A stretch of DNA of 64,000 bases from Nocardioides sp. 503. GTDB lineage: Bacteria > Actinomycetota > Actinomycetes > Propionibacteriales > Nocardioidaceae. The notes below the pieces were generated by a model that saw only the letters and a program-made list of their open reading frames with translations, had not been told where the DNA came from and made no database searches. Shown one piece after another: positions 51,525 through 59,824 of the stretch; position 1 is the first letter of the stretch; each line of letters opens with the position of its first letter. The stretch is from positions 248,001 to 312,000 of the forward strand of contig NZ_SPUI01000004.1 of NCBI RefSeq assembly GCF_004522095.1. The letters run 5' to 3'. A program made the translations under genes and the position numbers.

Positions 51525-52412
51525 TCAGCGGAAGTCGATGAGGAGCATGCCGCTGTCGTCGTCCGTGGGCGGCGGGACCGGCCCGTCGGCGGGGTCGTGG
51601 TCGCCGTCGCGATGCCCGCCCTGCCGGTCGTCGTGCCGGTCGGAGGGGCGCTCGATCGTCAGCGGGTCCGGCTCGGGCCGGTCGACGACGGTGGCGCGGA
51701 AGCAGCGGGTGACGTAAGGCAGCTGCATGCCGTCCATGCCGCGCCCGTAGTCGTCGTACAGAGCCAGCACGTCGGCCAGCCGGGCGACGCGCGCCTCCTC
51801 GTCGAGGGCGATCACGTCCGAGCGGGAGCGCACGAGGTCCTGGATCGACTCGCGGTGCACGGTCTGCCAGTGCTTGAAGTCCTGCTCCTCGGCGCTGCGG
51901 AAGTGGCGCGAGCCCGCGAGCACCGCGACGGGGTCGACGTCGTCGCGGCCGGTCGAGCCGATGATGCGGCCGAGCTTGCGCACCCAAGGGATGCGCTCGT
52001 CGCGGTCGTTGCGCACGATCGCGAGGTGGCCTCCGGGCTTGAGGACCCGCGCGATCTCGGGCAGCGCGCGCTCGTGGTCGAACCAGTGGAACGCCTGCGC
52101 CACCACGACGACGTCGTAGGAGGAGTCGGACGCGGGGATGTCCTCGGCGCCGGTGAGCGAGGCCCGGACGTCGGGCAGCCGGCGCTGCAGCACGTCGAGC
52201 ATCGCGGCGTCGGGCTCGGTGGCGTGGACGTCGTGCCCCAGGGCGACCAGCTGCTCGGTGAGCTTGCCCGTGCCGGCCGCGAGCTCGAGCACGGTGAGCG
52301 GCTGCTCGGCGGTCAGCCAGGCCGCGGCGTCCCGGGGGTAGGTGGGGCGGCCGCGGTCGTAGGCGTCGGCGACGCTCCCGAAGGAGCGGGCGGGAGGCAG
52401 GTGGTCGGTCAT
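51525..52412 (-). CDS. SAM-dependent methyltransferase
   Basis: 295 residues. Class I motif I is VLELAAGTGKLTEQLVALG (about 43-60), followed by EPDAAMLDVL, the acidic DVVVVAQAFHWFD, and the YleO/UbiE-like RVLKPGGHLAIV. The HWF segment is typical of small-molecule or unknown-substrate methyltransferases of the Methyltransf_11 type. The last 50 residues are a disordered tail rich in D, P and H. Divergent from the Fic-like gene at 52447 with a 34-base gap. Confidence 0.87.
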   Translation of the reverse strand: MTDHLPPARSFGSVADAYDRGRPTYPRDAAAWLTAEQPLTVLELAAGTGKLTEQLVALGHDVHATEPDAAMLDVLQRRLPDVRASLTGAEDIPASDSSYDVVVVAQAFHWFDHERALPEIARVLKPGGHLAIVRNDRDERIPWVRKLGRIIGSTGRDDVDPVAVLAGSRHFRSAEEQDFKHWQTVHRESIQDLVRSRSDVIALDEEARVARLADVLALYDDYGRGMDGMQLPYVTRCFRATVVDRPEPDPLTIERPSDRHDDRQGGHRDGDHDPADGPVPPPTDDDSGMLLIDFR

Positions 52413-52446
52413 CGGGGTCGAGGCTACCCGCGGATAGCCTTCGGCC

Positions 52447-53175
52447 GTGGCTTCCGATCCCCTTGCGTGGCTGGTGTCTCTCGAAGGCGTCCCCTCGGCG
52501 TACGCCGCCGTGCGCGACGGCATCGACGTCATGCTGCGCGACCGGGGGCTGCGGCGTACCTCCCCGGAGACCACCGCCGAGTCCCTGCTGCGCGGCGCCC
52601 ACGCCAGCGCGGTGCTGGAGGGCTCGTCCTCGACCCTCGCGCAGGTGCGCGAGGGCGCCGGCGACGAGACCGCCCAGGACGTGCTGCGGATGTCGACCGA
52701 GATCCTCGGCCTGGCGCCGCTCGTGGGTCGCAGCCCCGCCCAGGCCTTCGCCCGGCTGCACGCGCTGGTGTCGTCGGGGTCGCTGCCCGACGACCAGCGT
52801 GGCCGCCCGCGCGACGCCGAGTCCGCGGCCCGGCTGCGCGACATCGGCGCCCTGCTGACGCGCCCCACCGACGCGCCGGCCCTGCTCGTCGCGGCGCTCA
52901 TCCACGGCGAGCTCGTCACCGCGGCGCCGTTCGCCTCCCACAACGGCGTCGTCGCCCGCGCCGCCGAGCGCCTGGTCATCGTCGCCCGCGGCGTCGACGA
53001 GAAGTCGCTGGTCGTTCCCGAGGCCGGCCACCTCGCGCTGCGGCCGGCGTACGAGTCGAACCTCGTCGGCTACGCCGAGGGCGGCGCGGCCGGCATGCAC
53101 GCGTGGGTGCTCTACGCCGCCGAGGCGTTCGCCGCCGGCGCCGAGGCCAGTCCGTTGCGGCGGGCGGCGGGCTGA
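52447..53175 (+). CDS. Degenerate Fic-domain-like protein
   Basis: 242 residues. SAVLEGSS near residue 55 matches the Fic inhibitory helix motif (S/T)xxxE(G/N), and AAPFASHNGVVARAAERL near 160-178 aligns with the Fic loop HPFxxGNGRxxR, but the catalytic histidine is replaced by alanine and one glycine and arginine are changed. AMPylation is therefore unlikely. The gene is close to HAD-IB, ssd and tad genes, as for an uncharacterised actinobacterial relative. Function unknown. Confidence 0.65.
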   Translation: MASDPLAWLVSLEGVPSAYAAVRDGIDVMLRDRGLRRTSPETTAESLLRGAHASAVLEGSSSTLAQVREGAGDETAQDVLRMSTEILGLAPLVGRSPAQAFARLHALVSSGSLPDDQRGRPRDAESAARLRDIGALLTRPTDAPALLVAALIHGELVTAAPFASHNGVVARAAERLVIVARGVDEKSLVVPEAGHLALRPAYESNLVGYAEGGAAGMHAWVLYAAEAFAAGAEASPLRRAAG

Positions 53176-53185
53176 GGCGCGCGCA

Positions 53186-53336
53186 GTTTCCCCAAGGTAT
53201 GCAGGGAAGCTGTCACTTCCCTCGGTGTGCAACGCGAGGGAAGTGACGTTCGGGCTAGGTAGGTCGTCGTCGACCTGGCACCGGGGCGGCGGTCGACCGA
53301 GGGAAGTGCGGCTTCGCCTGCATACCTTGGGGAAAC
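53186..53336. repeat. 151-bp element with perfect 20-bp terminal inverted repeats
   Basis: The ends GTTTCCCCAAGGTATGCAGG (53186-53205) and its exact complement (53317-53336) enclose three inner copies of an 11-mer: CACTTCCCTCG at 53214-53224 and CGAGGGAAGTG at 53235-53245 and 53298-53308. No open frame inside. It lies 10 bases after the Fic-like gene and directly beyond the 3' end of the candidate RNA. It may be a miniature mobile element and also a transcription stop. Confidence 0.88.
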
Positions 53337-53340
53337 GGCA

Positions 53341-53537
53341 GGAGCAGCACCCAGCGACCAGCATGCAGGTGGCGCCCGGGTCTCGAGGACCCGAACGCCA
53401 CCGCTGACACGTGAGCACGAGGCTACCAAGCGTGCATCGTCTAAATGCTGCTCCGGGAAGACCCCGGTGACAGCGCCCTCTAAGAAGGGAGATCGCCGCG
53501 TGGGTACCGGGCTCGCGTGCTGCTCTTGAGTTGTCTG
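53341..53537 (-). ncRNA. Candidate free-standing structured RNA, class unknown
   Basis: About 197 bases without any coding frame of note, in the 410-base gap between convergent genes, behind its own promoter on the minus strand. The ends pair: GAGCAGCAC (from 53525) with GTGCTGCTC (to 53342), nine bases, extended by GCGA/TCGC. Inside are a strong hairpin (GGTGGCG and CGGGTC with complements, 53371-53405 region), CCGGG-GTCTT-CCCGG and GCAT-TTAGACG-ATGC. Length and closing stem recall 6S RNA, but the several side hairpins argue against that. No tmRNA, RNase P or SRP motif is seen. Confidence 0.45.
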
Positions 53538-53543
53538 TTCCCA

Positions 53544-53572
53544 GTTCTACGCCCCTCGGGCAGCGGGTACAA
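53544..53572 (-). promoter_or_regulatory. Promoter of the candidate RNA
   Basis: Minus strand TTGTAC (53572-53567), 17-base spacer, TAGAAC (53549-53544): four of six in each box with ideal spacing for the main sigma factor. It lies just after the stop of the gene at 53587 and faces away from any coding start, which points to an RNA gene. Confidence 0.55.
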
Positions 53573-53586
53573 GGGTTGACATTCGC

Positions 53587-53943
53587 TCAGGGGGCGAGAC
53601 GCGCCCGGAGCTCGCGGCCCAGGGGCGGCTGGCTGGTGCCGAGGTCGCCCGGCAGCACCGGCTCGCCGTCCGGCGTACGGCCGGAGAGGTAGAACGTCAC
53701 CCGGTCGACGTCGTCGCCGAGCACGTCGGCGAGGGTCGCGACCGCGGTGCGGAGCACAGCCAGGAACGTCGGGGAGTCGGCGACGTCGACGACGCCGTGG
53801 AGCGAGCCGCCGCCGTACTGCTGGTGGTGGTAGGTCAGCGAGTGCGACGAGACGCCGGTCAGCGCTGCCACCGCGTCGCCCACGGCGTGGGTCACCGACG
53901 ACTCGTCCGGGCGGCTGCCGAAGACTCGCGACAGCAGACCCAT
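53587..53943 (-). CDS. Hypothetical protein in WXG100-lipase locus
   Basis: 118 residues, soluble, no family recognised. It begins MGLLSRVFGSRPDES, has a histidine-rich THHQQYGG-like stretch (SLTYHHQQYGGG) and a VDRVTFYLSGRTPDG segment. It starts four bases after the lipase gene and probably belongs to the same operon, perhaps as chaperone, immunity or adaptor. This is inferred from position only. Confidence 0.6.
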   Translation of the reverse strand: MGLLSRVFGSRPDESSVTHAVGDAVAALTGVSSHSLTYHHQQYGGGSLHGVVDVADSPTFLAVLRTAVATLADVLGDDVDRVTFYLSGRTPDGEPVLPGDLGTSQPPLGRELRARLAP

Positions 53944-53947
53944 GGCG

Positions 53948-55315
53948 TCAGTCCCCTCGGCTCACCGGAACGTCCACGGCGGTCGCCGACCCGCCGGGAC
54001 CGACGAGGAACGGCGCGAGCGTGGACTGGTACTGCTGCAGGGTAGCCGCGTCGGCGCCGCCGGCGGCCATCTGCTCGCGCACGGAGCTGATGTACTCCTG
54101 GTAGGAGTGGTTGGTGGCGGGGTCGAACACGTGGCTGGGGCTGTCGAGCGTCACCGTGCTCGCCGGGGTGGGGAACTGGCCCGAGGTCGTGACGCCGCCG
54201 AGGTCGAGTCGCGGCACCCAGTCGTTGCCGTGCTGGATCTGGAGCACCTGCACGCCGGGAGCGACCTGCATGTGGTCGATGGGGGCGCCGTACGTCAGCA
54301 CGTGCGTCACGCCGTAGCGCTCGACGATCGCGGGGTCCGAGGCCAGCTGCCCGGCGATGATGCCGCCCTGGCTGTGGCCCACGAACATGACCGGCGAGCC
54401 GGCCGGGATGCCGGCGTTGTCCATCGCCAGACGCACCGACTCGGCGGCGGCCGTGGGGTTGCCGGCGACGAGGCCGAGGTTGGCCGAGAGGTCGCGCGGC
54501 TGACCGCCCGCGGAGGGCGACCAGCTCTCGGTGCCGGGGATGGCCACGATGTACGCCGGCGTGCCGGTGCCGTTGTCGACCTTGGTGATCCGCACGTCGC
54601 CGTCGCTGCCGGGCGCCATGCCGACGTTGTAGCCGTCGGCCACCCCCTGCATCAGCGACGGCAGGTCGGTCGGGCGGGTCACGGCCGGCTGGAAGGGCCC
54701 GGCCGCGGTCGGGTCGGTGGGGGCGTCGACGGGGGTGCCGGCCAGTCCGCGTCCCTCGCCGAACCAGCGCTCGTCCTCGCCGGTGACCAGGTTGACCACG
54801 CTGCCGACCCCGGCGCCGGCGGTGGCCAGGGCGCTGGCGGCGATCTCGGCGACGGACCAGTCCTCCTTGCCGGTGAGGACGTCGCCGATCTTGCCGACCA
54901 GGCCACCGGCGTGGTCGAGCGTGCGGCCGATCCCGGAGAAGAACGCGCCGAGGTGCTGACCCAGCCAGGCGCCGAGTCCGCCCTGCTTGGTCTGCTCGAG
55001 GGTGCTCGGCGCGCCGCCCGCCACGGTGGTGCCGCCACCGGAGCCCGAGTCGGAGGTGGCGTCCTGGGCCTCGGCCTCCTGACGGATCTGCAGCGCGAGG
55101 CCGGTGAGGTGCTGGGCGGCCTGGTCGAGGCTGGGCCGCTCGACGCCCTGCCACGAGTCGCGGGTGCGGTCGGCGTCGGAACCGGTCCAGTCGAAGGCGT
55201 ACAGCAGCGCGTCCAGCCGGGTCGCCAGCTCCTTGATCTCCTGGGCGCCGTTCTCCAGCTGTCCGCTCGCCGCCAGCCCGGCGGCGGTGTCCATCCCGTG
55301 CGTGACCACGCTCAT
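53948..55315 (-). CDS. WXG100-like protein with alpha/beta-hydrolase (lipase) domain
   Basis: 455 residues. The first 90 form two helices around W43-T44-G45, an ESAT-6/WXG100-like module. A glycine-rich linker (DSGSGGGTTVAGG) and an amphipathic, membrane-prone middle (about 105-165) follow. The C-terminal half is a lipase-type hydrolase: AIPGTESW, GHSQGG with nucleophile S315, NDWVPRLDLGG and a late NHSYQEYI with a likely catalytic histidine. There is no signal peptide; export through a type VII system is plausible. ATG 55315 overlaps the gene before it. Confidence 0.75.
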   Translation of the reverse strand: MSVVTHGMDTAAGLAASGQLENGAQEIKELATRLDALLYAFDWTGSDADRTRDSWQGVERPSLDQAAQHLTGLALQIRQEAEAQDATSDSGSGGGTTVAGGAPSTLEQTKQGGLGAWLGQHLGAFFSGIGRTLDHAGGLVGKIGDVLTGKEDWSVAEIAASALATAGAGVGSVVNLVTGEDERWFGEGRGLAGTPVDAPTDPTAAGPFQPAVTRPTDLPSLMQGVADGYNVGMAPGSDGDVRITKVDNGTGTPAYIVAIPGTESWSPSAGGQPRDLSANLGLVAGNPTAAAESVRLAMDNAGIPAGSPVMFVGHSQGGIIAGQLASDPAIVERYGVTHVLTYGAPIDHMQVAPGVQVLQIQHGNDWVPRLDLGGVTTSGQFPTPASTVTLDSPSHVFDPATNHSYQEYISSVREQMAAGGADAATLQQYQSTLAPFLVGPGGSATAVDVPVSRGD

Positions 55316-55836
55316 GACGCGTCCTCCAGCGCCCGGACGAGCGCCTCCATGGCGCCGGTGACGTCCCAGATCACGAGGTCCGCGACGGCGCCGGGGGCCT
55401 GCGGCCGGATCGTGGTGCTGCCGTCGCCGTGCTGCTCGACCGACCACAGCTCGTCGGCGGTGGTCAGCCAGCTGCGGACGACGACGCTGCCGAGCCGGTC
55501 GCCCTCACCCACCACCGTGGCGATGACGACCGAGGCCTCGCACGCCTGCACGAAGCCGGGACCCGGCTCGCGGGGCTCGGGCGCGGGACGCCCCTGGGGA
55601 TCCTCGCGCAGGGGCCCGACCGGCGGCAGGAGCTCGCGGATGGTGGGCCAGAGCTGGTCGGTCGGGAAGCTCGTGGAGACCCCGTCCTCGACCGCCACCG
55701 ACTGCGCGCCGGCAAGCTCGATGTCGACGCGACGCGTGGTCTCCGCGTGGGTGACCGCGACCCGCAGGGCGACGGTGGGACGTCGCGGGCGACCCGCGTC
55801 GAGGGGGCCGGGCTCGTGCGGCTGGGCGGACGTCAT
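55312..55836 (-). CDS. Hypothetical protein, first gene of the WXG100-lipase locus
   Basis: 174 residues, soluble, two-part: a beta-rich region with VALRVAVTHAETTRRVDIEL and a C-terminal region with VVRSWLTTADELWSVEQHGDG. No family recognised. Its stop overlaps the start of the WXG100-lipase gene by four bases, so it is made together with it. A secretion chaperone role, as for proteins beside type VII substrates, is a guess from position. Confidence 0.6.
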   Translation of the reverse strand: MTSAQPHEPGPLDAGRPRRPTVALRVAVTHAETTRRVDIELAGAQSVAVEDGVSTSFPTDQLWPTIRELLPPVGPLREDPQGRPAPEPREPGPGFVQACEASVVIATVVGEGDRLGSVVVRSWLTTADELWSVEQHGDGSTTIRPQAPGAVADLVIWDVTGAMEALVRALEDAS

Positions 55837-55914
55837 GGGCTGACGCTAGGGGTGCGCGGGTGGTCGCGGCAGGTGGAAGGTTCCGTCTTGCGCGGGCCCT
55901 CGCGGCGTGTCGGG

Positions 55915-56709
55915 TCAGGCGCCGAGGCGGCGGCGTCGGGCGGTCGCCCACCACAGCCCGCCCGCGGTGACGGCACCCCCGAGCGCCAGGACGGCGAGGG
56001 TGGGCTTCGCGGGAGGCAGCCGCAGGCGGCTGCGCAGCGCCACGGGCCGGGTGAAGACCAGGACCGGCCAGCCCTTTGACTGGGCGATCCGACGTAGCTC
56101 GCGGTCGGGGTTGACGGCGTGGGCGTGCCCGACCGCCTCCAGCATCGGTACGTCGGTGACCGAGTCGCTGTAGCCGTAGCTCTCCGCCAGGTCGTAGCCG
56201 ACCTCCTCGGCCAGCCGGCGCATCGCGACCGCCTTCTCGCCGGCGTAGGCGTAGTAGTCGATCTCCCCGCTGTAGCGGCCGTCGACGATCTCCAGCTGCG
56301 AGGCGATGACCCGGTCGGCGCCGAGCATCTCCCCGATCGGCTCGACCAGCTCGCTGCCCGACGCGGACACGATCACGATGTCGCGGCCCGCGGCGCGGTG
56401 CTCCTCGATCAGCGACACCGCCTCGTCGTAGACCAGGGGGTCGACGATGTGGTGCAGGGTCTCGGCGACGATCTCGCGCACCGTGGCGACGTCCCAGCCC
56501 GCGCAGAGCTGCGACATGAACTGCCGCATCTTCTCCATCTGGTCGTGGTCGGCGCCGCCGACCATGTAGACGAACTGGGCGTACGTCGAGCGCAGCACGG
56601 CGCGTCGCGAGATCAGCCCTCCCGCCTGGAACGGCTTGGAGAAGGCGAACGTGCTCGACTTGGCGATGATCGTCTTGTCGAGGTCGAAGAAGGCCGCGGT
56701 CTGCGCCAT
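55915..56709 (-). CDS. HAD-IB family hydrolase (SerB-like phosphatase)
   Basis: 264 residues. HAD motif I FFDLDKTIIAKSS at 7-19, motif II VIVSASGSELV, a lysine in AYAGEKAVAM and motif IV GYSDSVTDVPML are complete, followed by a single C-terminal membrane helix (about 237-257) and a basic end. Relatives lie beside ssd and tad genes in most actinobacteria (Rv3661 position). It is divergent from the ssd gene, with a 123-base gap in which I see no clear motif. Substrate unknown; some relatives act on lipids or phosphoserine. Confidence 0.9.
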   Translation of the reverse strand: MAQTAAFFDLDKTIIAKSSTFAFSKPFQAGGLISRRAVLRSTYAQFVYMVGGADHDQMEKMRQFMSQLCAGWDVATVREIVAETLHHIVDPLVYDEAVSLIEEHRAAGRDIVIVSASGSELVEPIGEMLGADRVIASQLEIVDGRYSGEIDYYAYAGEKAVAMRRLAEEVGYDLAESYGYSDSVTDVPMLEAVGHAHAVNPDRELRRIAQSKGWPVLVFTRPVALRSRLRLPPAKPTLAVLALGGAVTAGGLWWATARRRRLGA

Positions 56710-56832
56710 GGGTCCATCGTAGGCGGCCGGTACGGGCCGCTCGGGACGCACAGGCGTGGGTTGCCGCATGGGTTGTCCACAGGCGGCGCGCGGCCCGGTT
56801 GCGGTGTCGGCGTGCGCGAGGACGCTGGTGCC

Positions 56833-57879
56833 ATGACCTCTCCGCTCTTCGTGACCCGTGACGAGACCCTCCTCGACGAGCTGCTGCGCCTCGCGGCGGC
56901 CGCCGGGATCACCCCCGAGGTGGCCAGCGACTCCGGCGCCGCCCTCCGCTCCTGGACCTCCGCGCCCCTGGTGCTGGTGGGTGCGGACGCCGCGGAGGAG
57001 ACGTCCCTGCTGGGGCCGACCCGCCGCCCCGGCGTGCACGTCGTGAGCTGGGGCCAGGTGCCCCACGAGCTGTTCCGCACGGCTCTGGCGCTCGGCGCCG
57101 AGAGTGTCACCGAGCTGCCGCGTTCCGACACCTGGCTGACCGAGACGCTGACCGACCTCGGCGACCAGGCGCCCGCGCGCAGCCTCGTCGTGGGGGTCGT
57201 GGGCGGCTCCGGGGGAGCCGGGGCCACCACCTTCGCCTGTGCGCTCGGCCAGGTCGCGGCCCACCGCGGCCACGCGGTGGTGATCGACTGCGACCCCCTG
57301 GGCCCGGGTGTCGACCGGGTGCTCGGCCTGGAGTCGCACGACGGCTTCCGGTGGGACGCGCTGTGCCAGACGACCGGCCGGCTGAGCGGTCGTGCGCTGC
57401 GCGAGGCGCTGCCCAAGCGCGGCTCGCTGGGCGTCCTGTCCTGGTACGCCGGCACGGCCGGCTCGCTGCAGGCCTTCGCCGTGCGCGAGGCGCTGTCCGC
57501 CGCCCGGCGGGGTCACGACGTCGTGGTCGTCGACCTGCCGCGCTCCGCGCCGCCCGTGCTCGAGGAGGTCGTGGCCCGCTGCGACCTGGTTCTCCTCGTG
57601 GTGCAGCCGACGGTGGCCGGTGTCGCCTCCGCCGCCCGGCTCGCGACCCAGCTGGGCCGCGGTCCGCAGCTGCGCCTCGTCGTGCGTGGACACGGCCTCG
57701 ACCCGCGCGACGTGGCCAAGGCGACCGGGGTCCCGGTGCTGGCCGAGATGTCCGACCAGCGCGGCCTCGCCGAGGCGATCGACCTGGGGCTGGGCCCGGT
57801 GCGGTCCCGGCGCGGCCAGCTCGGGCGAGCGGCGGCCGACGTGCTCGACCGGGTCGCGGTGATGGGTCGCGCGGCGTGA
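56833..57879 (+). CDS. ssd: Septum-site/CpaE-like ATPase of the Tad locus
   Basis: 348 residues. An N-terminal receiver-like part (to about 115), then a MinD/ParA-type ATPase with VVGGSGGAGATTFACALG, where the usual lysine pair is lost or replaced, VVIDCDPLGPG and VVVVDLPRSAPP. This fits actinobacterial Ssd (Rv3660c), which affects division and septum placement, and the CpaE/TadZ role of positioning Tad pili. First gene of the ssd-tadABC operon; its stop overlaps tadA. Confidence 0.88.
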   Translation: MTSPLFVTRDETLLDELLRLAAAAGITPEVASDSGAALRSWTSAPLVLVGADAAEETSLLGPTRRPGVHVVSWGQVPHELFRTALALGAESVTELPRSDTWLTETLTDLGDQAPARSLVVGVVGGSGGAGATTFACALGQVAAHRGHAVVIDCDPLGPGVDRVLGLESHDGFRWDALCQTTGRLSGRALREALPKRGSLGVLSWYAGTAGSLQAFAVREALSAARRGHDVVVVDLPRSAPPVLEEVVARCDLVLLVVQPTVAGVASAARLATQLGRGPQLRLVVRGHGLDPRDVAKATGVPVLAEMSDQRGLAEAIDLGLGPVRSRRGQLGRAAADVLDRVAVMGRAA

Positions 57880-59036
57880 GCGTCGACCCCGGTGCCGTCG
57901 GCCTGGTGCGCGACCGGCTGGCCCGCGAGCCCGGCGAGCTCACGCCGCACCGCGTGGCGGAGGCGCTGCGCACCGCCGGGCGGCCGGTCGGCGACGCGAC
58001 CGTGCTCGCGGTCTACGAGACGCTGCGTCGCGACGTGGTCGGCGCCGGTCCGCTGGAGCCGCTGCTGCGGCTGCCGGACGTGACCGACGTGCTCGTCAAC
58101 GGCGCCGGCCCGGTCTACCTCGACCGGGGTCGAGGTCTGGAGGTGACCGACGTGCGGCTGCCCGACGAGGACGCCGTACGCCGCCTGGCCCAACGCCTGG
58201 CCGGCGCCGCCGGCCGACGACTCGACGACGCCGCCCCCTTCGTCGACCTGCGCCTGGCCGACGGGACCCGCTTCCACGCGGTCCTCTCGCCCCTCGCTCG
58301 GCCCGGCACGCTGATCTCGCTCCGCGTCCCGCGGCGGCGGGTGTTCACCGTCGAGGAGCTGGTCGCGACGGGCTTCCTCACCGACGCGTCGGCGCGGCTG
58401 GTGCGGGCAGTGGTGTCGGCCCGGCTGGCGTTCCTGGTCAGTGGCGGCACGGGCACGGGCAAGACCACGCTGCTGGCCGCCCTGCTCTCGGTGGTCGCGC
58501 CCGCGGAGCGGCTGGTGCTCGTCGAGGACTCCTCCGAGCTGCGACCCGAGCACCCCCACGTCGTCGGGCTGGAGGCGAGGCCCGCCAACGTCGAGGGGTC
58601 GGGTCGCGTCGACGTGCGCTCGCTGGTGCGCCAGGCGCTGCGGATGCGGCCGGACCGGCTCGTCGTGGGGGAGGTGCGTGGGGCGGAGGTCGTCGACCTC
58701 CTCGCCGCCCTCAACACCGGTCACGAGGGCGGCTGCGGCACCCTGCACGCCAACTCCGCAGCCGACGTGCCGGCGCGCGTCGAGGCGCTCGCCCTCGCGG
58801 CCGGGCTCGGTCGGGCCGCGACCCACAGCCAGCTCGCGTCGGCGGTCGACGTCGTGCTCCACCTGGCCCGCGGGCGCGACGGGCGCCGCCGGCTCGCGGA
58901 GGTCGCCGTCCCGTGGCGGGGGACCGACGGGCTGGTCGCCATGGAGACCGCCGTCGAGGTCGACGCCGCCGGGGCCGCGCGCGCCGGGCCGGCCGAGGAG
59001 CACCTCGCCGCGCTGGTCGCGGCCCGCGCCGCATGA
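57876..59036 (+). CDS. tadA: Tad pilus secretion ATPase
   Basis: 386 residues of the CpaF/TadA type. VLVNGAGPVYLDRGRGLE in the N-terminal domain, Walker A GGTGTGKTT with K196, an aspartate/histidine box region, GEVRGAEVVDLL and GTLHANSAADVPARVEAL. It drives assembly of Flp-type pili at the inner membrane. GTG 57876 overlaps ssd; followed directly by tadB. Confidence 0.94.
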   Translation: MSVDPGAVGLVRDRLAREPGELTPHRVAEALRTAGRPVGDATVLAVYETLRRDVVGAGPLEPLLRLPDVTDVLVNGAGPVYLDRGRGLEVTDVRLPDEDAVRRLAQRLAGAAGRRLDDAAPFVDLRLADGTRFHAVLSPLARPGTLISLRVPRRRVFTVEELVATGFLTDASARLVRAVVSARLAFLVSGGTGTGKTTLLAALLSVVAPAERLVLVEDSSELRPEHPHVVGLEARPANVEGSGRVDVRSLVRQALRMRPDRLVVGEVRGAEVVDLLAALNTGHEGGCGTLHANSAADVPARVEALALAAGLGRAATHSQLASAVDVVLHLARGRDGRRRLAEVAVPWRGTDGLVAMETAVEVDAAGAARAGPAEEHLAALVAARAA

Positions 59037-59824
59037 CGGACCCCCGGTCCTGGGTCGCGGTGGCGGTCGTCGCCGCGGTCCTGGCGGTGCTCCTGGTCTG
59101 GCCGCCCGGTCCCGGGGCGCCGGGCCCGGCAGACGACGGCCGGCGACCCCGCTGGTGGTGGTGGACGGCGGCGGCGCCGGCAGCGGCGGTCGCGCTGCTG
59201 CCGGGGCAGGCGCTGGTCCTGGCGGTGCTGGCCGCCGGGGCGGGCGTCGCCGCGGTGGTGCTGCTGCGCGCCCGCCGCGACCGGGTGACGGCGCGGGCCA
59301 CGTCGCACCGCGTGCTGGAGCTCTGCGAGCACCTCTCCTCCGACCTCGGGGTCGGTCAGCCGCCGGGCGCGGTGCTGGTCCGGGCCGCCGAGGAATGGCC
59401 GGTGGTCGCCCCCGTCGCCGAGGCGCACCGCATCGGCTCCGACGTGCCCGCCGCCTGGCGCGAGCTCGCCGGGCTGCGGGGAGCAGACGACCTGAGGCTG
59501 GTCGCGGCGGCGTGGCAGCTGACCCACCGCACCGGTGCCGGACTGGCCGATGCCGTCGACCGGGTGGCGCGCGGGCTACGCGCCGCCCAGACGACCCGCA
59601 GGATCGTCGACGGTGAGCTGGCCTCGGCGCGCGCCACCGCCCGTCTGGTCGCGGGGCTGCCGCTGCTGGCGCTGGCCATGGGCTCCGGCGCCGGCGGCGA
59701 CCCGTGGGGGTTCCTCCTGGGTCGGCCGCTCGGCCTGGCCTGCCTGACCGCGGGCCTCGCGCTGGGCTTCGCCGGCCTGTGGTGGATCGAGGCGATCGCA
59801 CGCGACGTGGAGCGCACGGCGTGA
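59033..59824 (+). CDS. tadB: Tad pilus inner-membrane protein TadB
   Basis: 263 residues: two helices at about 5-25 and 47-80, a cytoplasmic GspF-like domain (HRVLELCEHLSSDLGVGQPP, TGAGLADAVDRVARGLRAAQ) and two C-terminal helices. It forms with TadC the platform on which TadA acts. ATG 59033 overlaps tadA by four bases. Confidence 0.9.
   Translation: MTDPRSWVAVAVVAAVLAVLLVWPPGPGAPGPADDGRRPRWWWWTAAAPAAAVALLPGQALVLAVLAAGAGVAAVVLLRARRDRVTARATSHRVLELCEHLSSDLGVGQPPGAVLVRAAEEWPVVAPVAEAHRIGSDVPAAWRELAGLRGADDLRLVAAAWQLTHRTGAGLADAVDRVARGLRAAQTTRRIVDGELASARATARLVAGLPLLALAMGSGAGGDPWGFLLGRPLGLACLTAGLALGFAGLWWIEAIARDVERTA

Noticed and set aside
53341..53537. Assignment of the candidate RNA as 6S RNA, tmRNA or RNase P
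   Set aside because: Length and end pairing would fit 6S, but the side hairpins do not make a long rod with a central bubble, and no tag-peptide frame or RNase P core was found.
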